Shown here one piece after another: positions 36,717 through 49,965 of a DNA stretch of 64,000 nt. Every line of letters starts with the position of its first letter. The stretch's first letter is position 1. The translations under genes and the position numbers were made by a program. Where the stretch lies: assembly GCA_034440575.1 (NCBI GenBank), contig JAOTOL010001369.1, forward strand, positions 677,501-741,500, in the 5' to 3' direction. This DNA is from Imbricaverruca yamaguchii (taxonomy: Eukaryota > Arthropoda > Thecostraca > Neoverrucidae). Under the pieces are notes generated by a model. The model made no database searches and had not been told where the DNA came from. It was given only the letters and a program-made list of their open reading frames with translations.

Positions 36717-36894
36717 TCACTCTGGCGGTGAACTGGACACGCCACTGGTGTCAGACTCGATCGCTAGATGGCAGAGTCGTCTGTCCAGTTCCTCAATGTC
36801 GGCGTCGGTCTCCTCGATTCGTCGCGTCAGCTGATTGTGTCTGTGCTGCTCCTCGCGGAGGCTCTGGCCCAGCCGGAACAGCACCGTCTCCAGC
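36717..36894 (-). CDS. Terminal coiled-coil exon of the PH/coiled-coil gene
   Basis: The acceptor is TATCTTGACAG. The first G completes the split Arg codon of the preceding exon, a phase match. It encodes LETVLFRLGQSLREEQHRHN, QLTRRIEETDADIEELDRRL, CHLAIESDTSGVSSSPPE and TGA at 36717-36719. The first 40 residues have clear heptads. The 59-bp array at 36905-37345 starts about 10 bp upstream of this exon in the intron. Confidence 0.75.
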
Positions 36895-39800
36895 CTGTCA
36901 AGATAGGGCGATGTGGCATCACAGTGGGTCGCTGCAATACGGTGCCTATAATACGGTGCCTATAGGGCGACGTGACATCACAGTGGGTCACTGCAATACG
37001 GTGCCTATAATACGGTGCCTATAGGGAGACGTGACATCACAGTGGATCACTGCAATACGGTGCCTATAACACGGTGTCTATATGGCAATGTACATCACAG
37101 TGGGCCACTGTAATACGGTGCCTATAATACGGTGCATATAGGGCGACGTGGCATCACAGTGGGTCACTGCAATACGGTGCCTATGGGGCAATGTGCATCA
37201 CAGTGGGTGACTGCAATACGGTGCCTATAATACGGTGCCTATAGGCGACGTGGCATCACAGTGAGTCACTGCAATGCGGTGCCTATGGGGCAGTGTGCTT
37301 CACAGTGGGTGACTGCAATACGGTGCCTATAGGGCGATGGTGTTGCCAGGTGGGACAACACGCGTCGTGTGAGTCCACGACAGCTACACGTCACCCGTCC
37401 CCCACGACAGCTACACGTCACCCGTCCCACACGACAGCTACACGTCACCCGTCACCCACAACTGCTACAAGTCACCCGTCCCTCACACTGCCACACGTCA
37501 CCCGTCCCACACGACAGCTACACGTCACCCGTCACCCACGACTGCTACACGTCACCCGTCACCCACGACTGCTACACGTCACCCGTCACCCACGACTGCT
37601 TCACGTCACCCGTCCCTCACGACAGCTACACGTCACCCGTCCCTCACGACAGCTACACGTCACCCGTCCCTCACGACAGCTACACGTCACCCGTCCCTCA
37701 CGACAGCTACACGTCACCCGTCCCACACGACAGCTACACGTCATCCGTCCCTCACGACAGCTACACGTCACCCGTCTCACACGGCCACTACACGTCACCC
37801 GTCCCTCACGACAGCTACACGTCACCCGTCCCCCACGAAAGCTACACGTCACCCGTCACCCACGACAGCTACACGTCACCCGTCCCCCACGAAAGCTACA
37901 CGTCACCCGTCCCCCACGACAGCTGCACTTCACCCGTCCCACACAACAGCTACAAGTCACCCGTCCCAAACGACAGCTACACGGCACCCGTCCCCCACGA
38001 CAGCTACACGTCACCCGTCCCCCACGACTGCTACACGTCACCCGTCCCCCACGACAGCTACACGTCACCCGTCCCACACGACAGCTACACGTCACCCGTC
38101 CCCCACGACTGCTACACGTCACCCGTCCCCCACGACAGCTACACGTCACCCGTCCCCCACGACAGCTACACGTCACCCGTCCCCCACGACAGCTACACGT
38201 CACCCGTCCCCCACGACAGCTACACGTCACCCGTCCCACACGACAGCTACACGTCACCCGTCCCACACGACAGCTACACGTCACCCGTCCCACACGACAG
38301 CTACACGTCACCCGTCCCTCACGACAGCTACACGTCACCCGTCCCTCACGACAGCTACACGTCACCCGTCCCACACGACTGCTACACGTCGCCCGTCCCT
38401 CACGACAGCTACACGTCACCTGTCCCTCACGACTGCTACACGTCACCCGTCCCACACGACAGCTACACGTCACCCGTCCCCCACGACAGCTACACGTCAC
38501 CCGTCCCCCACGACAGCTACACGTCACCCGTCCCCCACGAGAGCTGCACTTCATCCGTCCCACACAACAGCTACAAGTCACCCGTCCCAAACGACAGCTA
38601 CACGGCACCCGTCCCCAACGACAGCTACACGTCACCCGTCCCCACGACTGCTACACGTCACCCGTCCCACACGACTGCTACACGTCGCCCGTCCCTCACG
38701 ACAGCTACACGTCACCTGTCCCACACGACTGCTACACGTCACCCGTCCCACACGACAGCTACACGTCACCCGTCCCCCACGACTGCTACACGTCACCCGT
38801 CCCACACGACAGCTACACGTCACCCGTCCCCCACGACAGCTACACGTCACCCGTCCCCCACGACAGCTACACGTCACCTGTCCCTCACGACTGCTACACG
38901 TCACCCGTCCCACACGACAGCTACACGTCACCCGTCCCCCACGACAGCTACACGTCACCCGTCCCCCACGACTGCTACACGTCACCCGTCCCTCACGACA
39001 GCTACACGTCACCCGTCCCACACGACTGCTACACGTCACCCGTCCCACACGACAGCTACACGTCACCTGTCCCACACGACTGCTACACGTCACCCGTCCC
39101 TCACGACAGCTACACGTCACCCGTCCCACACGACTGCTACACGTCACCCGTCCCCCATGACCGCTACACGTCACCTGTCCCACACGACTGCTACATGTCA
39201 CCCGTCCCCACGACAGCTACACGTCACCCGTCCCACACGACAGCTACACGTCACCCGTCCCACACGACAGCTACACGTCACCCGTCCCCCACGTACGCCA
39301 CGACCACGGGACGTAGCTACTGCTAGTGTCCGCCGACGCTGCGTTCCCGGGAGCCCGACTGCAAGGGGCATCGACTGCCGCAGATCACCTGGCAACACGA
39401 TGAGGACGTAACACACACCTTATAGCCTGGAGAACGGTGCCCAATGGCCGCATGGCACCGGCACGATTCTAGGACAAATGTGCGTGAGGACAAACGTACG
39501 CAAGGACAAATGTACGTAAGGGCAAATGTACGTAAGGACAAATGTACGTAAGTAAATGTACGTAAGGACAAATGTACGTACGTAAATGTGCGGAAACAAC
39601 TGTACGTGTGGCAAATGTACGTATGCGCAAATGTACGTATGCGCAAAAATACGTAAGCGCAAATGTACGTATTCGCAAAAGTGCGTATGGGCAAGTGTAC
39701 GTATGCGCAAATGTACGTATGCGCAAATGTGCATATGCGCAGATGCAAGTATGCGCAAATGTACGTAAGTGCAAATGTACGTGTGGACAAAAGTACGTAA

Positions 39801-42800
39801 GTTCAAATGTACGTAAGCGACAAAGTACGTAAATGCAAATGTACGCAATGCCAAATGTACGTATGCGCAAATGCACGCATAACAATTGTACGTATGAGCC
39901 AATGTATGTACTTTTAGGCGTACGTGCCTTTGCGTTTAGACATATTTGGTTAGCTTCATATGCCATACGTACATTCGTTCTTACGTACATTTGGGCACAC
40001 GTACAATTGTCATGCGTGCATTTGCGCATACGTACATTTGGCCTTACGTACCTTCGCGCTTACGTACATTTGCGCTTACGTACATTTGCGCAAACGTACT
40101 TCTGCGCATACGTACATTTGCGTACGTGCATCTGCCGTACGTAAATTTATTTTACGTACATTTGTCCGTTTACCCACCGGTACAGGTGTTACCAGGCACA
40201 CCAGGACGCCTCGGGGTCAGAGATATTTAAAGAAAGTTAGCATCGTGGTTCATAGGGAGGACTCGCAAATCCCGAAGGCGTTGTTCACATTAAATAATTT
40301 GTAATCAACAACCTGGTTTTCACTAGTTCTCAAAATCTTGGGAAGCATTTAGAAGGTCACTTGTAGTGTTCTAGATGATTGACTGCGATGCGAATTCAGT
40401 GCAAATCAAAGTCATGTATGTTACCCATGTATAAGTGCACACGCAAGGATAACTATGTTCTCAAGAGTTGAAGCCTTACTGGTGTCGTAGCCATTGTTGT
40501 GTTGTGTCTCCTCCACTTAACTTTGTGGTTAGTCGTTTGAGCTGAGCTGAATAATTTCTGCCATTCTTTACGACCGAGATATGTGGCGCGGTCTTCGTAT
40601 GAGACCGCTATTATCAATGTCAGATGGTTATTGGCAACTGAGTAAGATGGTCCGGGCACAATTTCTGCATCCCAACCTCGACCATTGGAACCAAATGTGT
40701 ATAAGTGCTATCCACCTCTGACGTGATCCCTTCATCCCGGCCCGCACGTACCATCCTGAATATTTCCTCTCTGTCGTATTCACTTCACTCTCCCTCACTC
40801 CATACTACTCATCCCTCGCCCGATTATCTTCACCCCTCCTCACTCCCTACCCCATACTCCTCACCTCTCACCCTATACTCCTCACCACCCACCCCATACT
40901 CCTGAGTCCTCACACCATACTCCTAACCCCTCACCCCTTACTCCAAAAATTACTACAGTTTACAGAGTGTTTGTAGTCAAACAATCAATATCTAACCCCA
41001 GTTGATAGCCTGCCTTCGGCAATGTAAGACGTAATATGCATCGAAATAGTCGTATATCCCAGCGTTTTATTCGCCATCACAATCATAATAAGCGAGAGTG
41101 AAGCCCAAGAGTCTACTCCCCGGCATACGATTAAAAAATTCATCTGAGCAACCCGGTCCGACACGACACGACACGACACGACACGACACGACACGACACG
41201 ACACGACACGACACGACACGACACGACACGACACGACACGACACGACACGACACGACACGACACGACACGACACGACACGACACGACACGACACGACACG
41301 ACACGACACGACACGACACGACACGACACGACACGACACGACACGACACAACACGACACGACACGACACGACACGACACGACACGACACGACACGACACG
41401 ACACGACACGACACGACACGACACGACACGACACGACACGACACGACACGACACGACACGACACGACACGACACGACACGACACGACACGACACGACACC
41501 ACACGACACGACACGACACGACACGACACGACACGACACGACACGACACGACACGACACGACACGACACGACACGACACGACACGACACGACACGACACG
41601 ACACGACACGACACGACACGACACGACACGACACGACACGACACGACACGACACGACACGACACGACACGACACGACACGACACGACACGACACGACACG
41701 ACACGACACGACACGACACGAACACGACACGACACGACACGACACGACACGACACGACACGACACGACACGACACGACACGACACGACACGACACGACAC
41801 GACACGACACGACACGACACGACACGACACGACACGACACGACACGACACGACACGACACGACACGACACGACACGACACGACACACGACACAACACACG
41901 ACACGCACGACACGACACGACACGGCACGACACGACACGACACGACACGACACGACGGCACGGCACGGCACGGCACGGCACGGCACGGCACGGCACGGCA
42001 CGGCCAGTATGCTTTTGAAACCGCAAGTACGTTTTGTTGCAGCGCTTTACGTTCAAAATGGCTTCCTCAATGTCAGGTGCGCTCTTTCAATTTGGATATT
42101 TGCGAGCTTGTATCCTAATGTTCATCACAGTTTGCTATCGTTATTAATAGGCGTGGTTCAAGGCGAAATTTCCACTCGCAAGACACCTTTCACAGCGTTT
42201 CACGTTGCAATGCAACATTTGAGGCTACAACTCTTCCTTACTCAATGCCAGATCTGCTCTTTTCGTTTTCAGATTTACAAACGCTCAGCACAAGATCCTC
42301 CCTGGGGCGCACTGCCAATCCTTGTTGCAAGAAAGGTGTCTACGGCAGCATTCTCGAGCTCGTGCAGCTTACCACGCGCATCGCGCGACAGCCGGCGCTT
42401 CCCATCTGTCCCGGATAGCAAGTATATAAGGCGCTTGTGAGGAGCCGTGCGGCTCGAACCCAAGGGTCTCCAGTCCAGTCTCACGGACAAATAACGCTCC
42501 CCTCTGCGTTTGGTAGTCCGAGTTGGCGAACGTAACGCATGCAAAATTATCACAGCTATGCGTACATGTTTAGAGTCGCATTGCTGTGTGAGCATTCGAT
42601 GCAGTATGCCGGCGGCTGATATATACTCGAAGATAGATCCAACTATGCTGGGATTCTAGCACGAGCAGCCGCTCGACCGGTGCCCCTGTAGGCGCCTGAG
42701 GATGACGCTAGAATGTTCGCTTCGTATACATACACTGGTGGGCCCGGAGATCGCATTCAACTCTGTTTGGGATCAAACTGTAGGCTTTTGTCCACGTTCA

Positions 42801-45800
42801 TGAAGTTAACGCGAAGTCATCACTCAACTTATGCATTCACATATAATATATATAATGAAACCACATAACATACAGACAATATTATAATAGCTGCGATAAC
42901 ATCACAAGTCCGAGCCAAAGCGAAATATATATATATATATATAAGCTCGTGACAAGCAAGTAAAGCAGACTCATATACTCATAAATGTGTAATGCACTCG
43001 CCGACGGGAAAAAGCATGTACGCGACGCGGCAAATAGCTGTATTCAAACCCGGGTGTCTTTGCATGCATTTGTTTTGACGGCATGACCGAAAGCCCGTGC
43101 TAGATCTGTGGAAGCAGACACTAGTTTGCAGACAGTTGCGCCGCTGCAATATCACGTACGGTTTCCTAGTGGCATGTAAGTTACAACTTTGTTTTCTGTT
43201 CAATGCTCTCGCGATCAAGGACATACAGACGGTTTTAGTAACGGTACAGTGGTACTATTACTGAAATGGTACCTTGTAAAGTGATTAAGGTGAAAAAGTT
43301 CAGAGGAACAGCTGTAGCATTCCTGTCGTGACATGCTTTGCAAACAAGAATATGCGTGATAGCAGCTTCAGAATTGATGGTAAGTCCAACAGCCACAAAG
43401 TGTTCAGACTTGCTAAGAGATACCGGAGTCTAAAGCCGTAAGATATATGCCTGGACAAAAGGATACTCAACACCTCAACCAATGTCGCGTCCTAAATTCC
43501 AACGCAACTATCCACCAACATCCTGCACACCTACCAATGCCTAGCGACTTACGTATCTAGCCATATTCACTGAACCCCGCGTAGCACACGAGCGGATCGA
43601 GGCCCCATAAAAAAATGTTCGAATTCTACCCATGCCTGCTTAAAAGGGCCTGCACCGTGTACACCTATTAGCACAAATTACAACCCAGCTACCAATAATT
43701 AGAACTAACAAAGAAGATTATCCAGTCTATAAAATGTGTTCACCTATTTTTAAAGTGCATTTAATGAGGATGGAACACGTTTGCATGAAACAAATTCAAG
43801 TAATGACTCCCCACAGCATTAGCAGGCAGTATATCACATTGATTAACCACCCTTTGACTGAAGACCTGTTGGCACTTAACTGTCTTGTCCAAACTGATTT
43901 GATGACCCCTATGTCATGCTCTCAATGGAAGAGCATCACTGAACGTGGTAATATCTAACCTTCTAACGACTTTATATATTTCAATCGTATCAACCATTAA
44001 TCTCCTAAGCTTGAGTGCTTCCGTATCTAGTGCGAAAAAAAAGAATGTCTGCATATTATGTGTTACTTAGCCCACTGATGATTTTAGTGGCTTTGCGCTG
44101 CATTTTTCTAGCATATCTATATCTCTGTCTAAGTAAGGTTTTATGCATGTACAGTCTTCCATGCGAGGTCGCACATGTGATAACTGCAGTTTTTTTTCAC
44201 GACTTGCTTGCTCTTCTTCCTTGCTCCTAGTGCAGCATTGAACGCAAACGTTCATTTGGAAAACCATGCAACAGTAATGTCAGGCGTAAAAGAAGATTAC
44301 TTCCAAATCGAAAAACAATCCGGGGCGAAAACTGTGCACTTTTGCTTTACGTCGAGTAAAGCAAAAGCTCAACAGTACGTCGAGAGTGACCAAAGTTGAT
44401 GGAGAACTCATATATTCAGCTACCTTGAGAAAGAGATATCCAACGTAAATAAAGTGCGTAGTTAGTTGGTTATTGGTTTTACGACACATCGACCGTTGAG
44501 TCATGCAGCGTCGCCAATCTCTCACGCCGATTGGTCGCGGGCAAAGAGTAGCGACAGATGAGACTCGAACCCATAACCTTTCGATTGTGAGACGAGCAAC
44601 TTACTCCTAGACTACTCGTCCCCTAAAATAAAGTGCGTACGTAATTATCTATCGCAACATATCCGCCTGTTGCTAACACATAACTTCAGCATATTCGGCG
44701 ACCGCACACAAAGCAGTCGGCTCTTTCAGGCTCACTGGAAACGCGTCAAAACGCTTACCGCTTCCTCTCGAAGGCGCCGTCGCGCGTGAGCTTGGCCTTG
44801 ACCTGGTCCAGCTTGACCTGGGTCAGGTCGCGCTGCGCCTGCAGCCGCTCGCAGCGCTGCTCACTCTGACTCCGGTCGGCGTTCAGTCTGCTGCGACTCC
44901 GCTGCTTGATGTGGAGCTTCTGTTCGGCCAGGACCGGGTTGCCGAGGCCTCGCAACACCTGTGCGGAGGAGATGGCGACGGTGAGGCTTGGGACCTCGCC
45001 ACAGCTGGACGTCTTCGGCAATCGCTGTCGCCATCTTCTGCCCGTACTTCGTCAGACAATACAATCGATTCTCTGAGCACAATCAATGATTTATGCTTCT
45101 CCCTCGCTAACGACATGGACGGCAGAGGTAAATTATGTAACGATGTGATACTCAGGAAATGCACCGGAGCATAACTCCCAAACATCATTTCGGGAGCCGC
45201 TCTCGACCAAGGTAGAGAGCTAAGAAAATGACACCCTGCGTAAAAGAGCTACAGAAGGAAAGCCACAGGAGGCACATGCACGTCCTCTTCCTGGATAAGA
45301 GAGATAACCCGACAGACACTGCCATGATAAGGAGGTCCCTAGTATATGTATAGTCCCTAGTATAGTCTAGTATATGTATTCCTAGTATAGGAGGTCCCTA
45401 GTATAGTCCCTAGGAATATGAGAAAGACACTAAGATGGGACAGGAGGCGCATTCTATTTGGAAGGTGAGATCATCAAGAGAAGCGAGGAGTGTTCCAGAA
45501 CACACGAGGAGGCACCCAAGACATGAGGAGAGCCTCATATGAGAGGAGAGGGGAGGTGAGGAGATACCTGGCCTCACGAATGGCTGATACCGGCAGTACT
45601 AGTGACATGTGGCCCCTCCCTATGGAAAGTGGCACCTCTCTTCCCGGGAAAAGGCGACCCTGCAAAAAGGCTCAATCCTAAAGTGATGCAAGCATATACA
45701 ATATTGGCAATATCTGCACCGTGATCTTCCATTCTATTACCACTATTTCAGGGATATTTTTTCACTTTCACACCCTGTCATTAACTGAATTGTGTGGAAT

Positions 45801-48800
45801 TGCCTGACGGGTGTGCTGATCTGGTAAACATTATTGATGAAGAACATAGTATTTCAGCAGAACATCAACTGTTGTAGACGTAATCTCAACCTTCTGCTAG
45901 GCGAATGAATCGCCGGCATTCGCAGCATCGACAATTATTCTCAATTCGCATCAAGTGATATAATTTGTTACATCACCGTCAGAACTGAGCCTTCCCAGAA
46001 ATAGGCAGACAACATAAACAACGCAAACATGAACATTTTCCGGTAGAATTTCGTCTCCTCCCGGTTTGCCAAGTTATGCGCTTCAGTAGAAGCTTGAGCA
46101 TTTTCGTCGCCGCTAGTAGTGACGCATCTCCAGAACCGGAGGTCAATTCGCCGCGCTCCGCCACGTGGCCTGGGGAAATATATCGCTGCGGGCAGCGTGC
46201 CAAAGGCCACTGGGTCGGAAGGAGCGGCCATGATCCGCATCTGGTCGGCTAGCTCATATTGGCACTCGGGAAATGTATGGTCGCCGCAGCTGCCAGTGCT
46301 GTGAAATACTCGGCTCGGCCGGTGGCCGGCACTCGGCCGGTGGCCGGCACTCGGCCGGTGGCCGGTACTCGGCCGGTGGCCGGTACTCGGCCGGTGGCCG
46401 GCACTCGGCCGGTGGCCGGCACTCGGCCGGTGGCCGGCACTCGGCCGGTGGCCGGCACTCGGCCGGTGGCCGACACTCGGCCGGTGGCCGGCACTCGGCC
46501 GGTGGCCGGCACTCGGCCGGTGGCCGGCACTCGGCCGGTGGCCGGTACTCGGCCGGTGGCCGGCACTCGGCCGGTGGCCGGCACTCGGCCGGTGGCCGGC
46601 ACTCGGCCGGTGGTCCGGCACTCGGTGTTTCACTGATCACCTATGTGTCGTCCTGTTGCTGCTCACCTCGTGTGCGTCATCTTGTTTCACTGATCACCTA
46701 TGTGTCGTCCTGTTCGCCTGCTCACCTCCCGTGTATCCTCCTGTTCGCCTGCTCACCTCCTGTATATCCTCCTGTTCGCCTGCTCACCTCCTGTATATCC
46801 TGTTCGCCTGCTCACCTCCTGTATATCCTCCTGTTTGCCTGCTCACCTCCTGTATATCCTGTTCGCCTGCTCCCTCCCGTATATCCTGTTCGCCTGCTCT
46901 CTCCCGTGTATCTCCTGTTCGCCTGCTCACCTCCTGTATATCCTGTTCGCCTGCTCACCTCCTGTATATCCTGTTTGCCTGCTCACCTCCTGTATATCCT
47001 CCTGTTCGCCTGCTCACCTCCTGTATATCCCCTGTTCGCCTGCTACCTTTGTTTGTCTTATATCCTCCTGTTTGCCTGTCTTGTATATCCTGTTGCCTGC
47101 TGTTTGTTATTCCTGTTTGCCTGCTCCCTCCTGTATATTCCTGTTCGCCTGCTCACCTCCTGTGTATTTGTTCGCCTGCTTCTCCTGTTTGCCTGTTCAC
47201 CTCCTGTATATCCTGTTCGCCTGCTCACCTCCTGTATATCCTGTTCGCCTGCTCCCTCACGTATACCCTCCTGTTCGCCTAATCACCTCCTGCATATCCT
47301 CCTGCTCGCCTGCTCACCTCCTGTATATCCTGTTTGCCTGCTCACTTCCTGTATATCCTCCTGTTCGCCTGCTCCCTCACGTGTATCCTGCTCGCCTGCT
47401 CCCTCCCGTGTATCATCCTGTTCGCCTGCCCATCTCCAGTATATCCTCCTGTTTGCCTGCTCACATCGTCTATATACTGTTCGTCTGCTCACCTCCTGCT
47501 CGTCGTCCTGGTCGATGTATTTGCCGGTCCAGCAGCGCAGCGTGTCGGAGCCGTCGGTGTCGACGCTGTCGTCGCCGCTGACCGGCGGCGTCTCGCCCTC
47601 GTCCCAGGTCGGGCGAGGCGCCTTCGACGCCGGCGGCAGCGTCTGCCACGCCGGCCGCTCCAGTGGAGACACCTGGCGGAAAGTCCAGACATCGTCTCGG
47701 GACGGACGCTATGAAGGCCGTCGCTCAGTACCTGCATACGTGTAAATATTACGGCGTGGCATACGTGGCGGCTGAAGCATGAACTTTCGTTGGAGAAGGC
47801 GCATTTTACTTGTTTGCGCTGAGCTGCTTGCATTGCAGCACCTTTCAGAAGAAGCCACGGGATGTCCTTTTTTAATCCCCCTCAATAAGGTTGAAGTTAT
47901 CCAGCGAGCGGAATGAAATAGAAATGGATGTACCTATTAGCCCAGACCCTGCTAGAGTACGGCAAAACGCACTATGCTAGGTGGGGAACAGTAGTTAATT
48001 ATACTATGACAGCTATAGTTAAACATATCAGTATGGTCGGAAAGCGTGTTAAATTTTTGAAGTAGTTATTTCAATTCAGAACGGTATTTTGATTTATTAT
48101 TTACGCTTTTTTTCTTTTTCTTTATTCATATTTTTATTTATACGGTATTGAAATATATTTGTAGATATATTCATTGATTATTATAATTTGGAACGAATAG
48201 ACCACGCACAGAAAATTAGTCAATTCTAATGCCACAAGACTACACGGGTTCACCATAATTTGTCATTATAATCTTCATGAACAATTTCACTAAAAGGTGA
48301 CGTCATAAACAAAAATCGAAATCGAGGTATTTCTTTTTAATCATTGACCTGAAAATTTTAATAGGCGCAAGCTCAACATGTCATGTTGATATCGTTATTG
48401 AGTAAGTCGCGTCTGCCTGCTCAAGTAAAGCATGCTCACGAGTCCGTGCTCCGGCACCTCACCAAGCAAGAGGAGCGAGCGGCACTGTGTCTGTGGGGAT
48501 CTCCTTCAACAAACTCGGGTTGACCCAACTTTCGTGTCGACGATGATCAAGAGTAACGATAGTTCGGTCTACGGCTAGGACCGAGGGGCCAAGTAGCAGT
48601 CTTCGCAGTGGAAGAGACCACAATTTCCAAGGCAGAGGAAGACGAAGCAGGTCAGGAGCGCGATCAAGAGCATGCTTGTTTTTTAGGCATTCGCGGGACT
48701 GTGCACCGCGAATTTGTCCCCCAGGGCCAGACTGTCAATGCCGAGTCCCATTGTGCCGTTATCAGGTGTCTGTGGGGAGAACATCCGGCGGAAACAGTCT

Positions 48801-49930
48801 GCACTGTGGCGAGGTAGCAATTGTGTGCTTGCTCAAACATGACTATGCGCCCGCTCACAGTCGCTGAAAACGCGAGACCTTTTGGGTCGCACCAACACAA
48901 TCGTTGCTCGCCCGTTCCCATATTTGCCGGATTTGGCACCTTGCAACTTCTTCCTCATCCCTAAGGTGAAGTTCGAGCGGACTCAAGTTGGTCACCGTCT
49001 TAAGTTGGACTCAAGTTGGTCCATACTGAAATCGCATGGTGAATGAGATCCAGCCTCAGTCTTGTAACTTTTTGATCGCACCTCATACTTTAGTAACTCA
49101 AGACGATTAGCGCTCCCGTGACTTTTGCGACGAAAACAAAGAACCTATTATAAGCCGTGATCATCACAGTGATTGCGATGGTTTCCTTCTGGAGGCCCGC
49201 AATATGCACCATTACAATCACAGGCCGCTTCAGAAGTTGATGATGGCTAGATCACAGGTAGCATCCCGACGGTCAGGATAGGTCAGGATACACAGGTAGC
49301 TTTAGGTCATCTAACGTAAAAATATCTCCCTGTGCTGGCGTTGGGGATCCGACCTGGAAACTGAACGCGATGGCACCGCCGCCCTCGCCAACTGCCAGGT
49401 TATTTAATGGCCGGCAGGTTCTATGAGCTGCGTCGGTCATTCGGTGGTCAATCAACGAACATATTGCCCGGGTTCTGAATCTATGGCCCATTCATATGGA
49501 GTGAGTGTGATTGACTTAATGGGCCAGCTGCGCCGGTCGTTGCTTGGCCCACCACTAGGTGCAATTAGCGTTACCTGGTGGGCGAGAGGCAGCGTCTGGT
49601 GGCCGTGGTCGGAGCGGCCGCCGTCGGCGGCGCGCGCGTCCATCCGGCGGAACTTCTGTCTGCGCTCGGCGATCTTGGCCTTCACCTTGAGCCAGAGCAG
49701 CTCCTCGTTCTGCTCGTCGCGGTCCGAGTCGTCGCTGTCGACGCGTCCGAGCGCCGCGAGGTCGTCCACGCTGCGGCTCGCCGTCAGCAGAGAGCGCCGC
49801 TCCTGCTGCCGCTCCTGCTGCCGCTCCTGCTGCGGCTGACGCTCCTGCTGCTTCTCCTGCTGCCACTCCTGCTGCCGCTTCAGCTGCCGCTCCTGTTCTC
49901 GCTCCGGCTCCGGCTCCAGCTCCAGCTCCA

Positions 49931-49965
<35 letters not shown>

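Noticed and set aside
37293..39411. Stop-free ORFs of 677 and 680 codons
   Set aside because: They are translations of a 27-bp tandem repeat with no start context, no domain and equal openness on the other strand.
41159..42004. Telomeric repeat
   Set aside because: The unit is CGACA, unlike TTAGG or TTAGGG, and unique genic sequence lies on both sides.
40985..42056. ORFs of about 280-340 codons on both strands
   Set aside because: Pure readings of the CGACA pentamer (CRVVS or HDTTR repeats).
47673..47731. A longer form of the 60-codon exon using the acceptor at 47732
   Set aside because: The frame that fits the neighbours has a stop in the added part, and the other frames do not join the coiled-coil exon.
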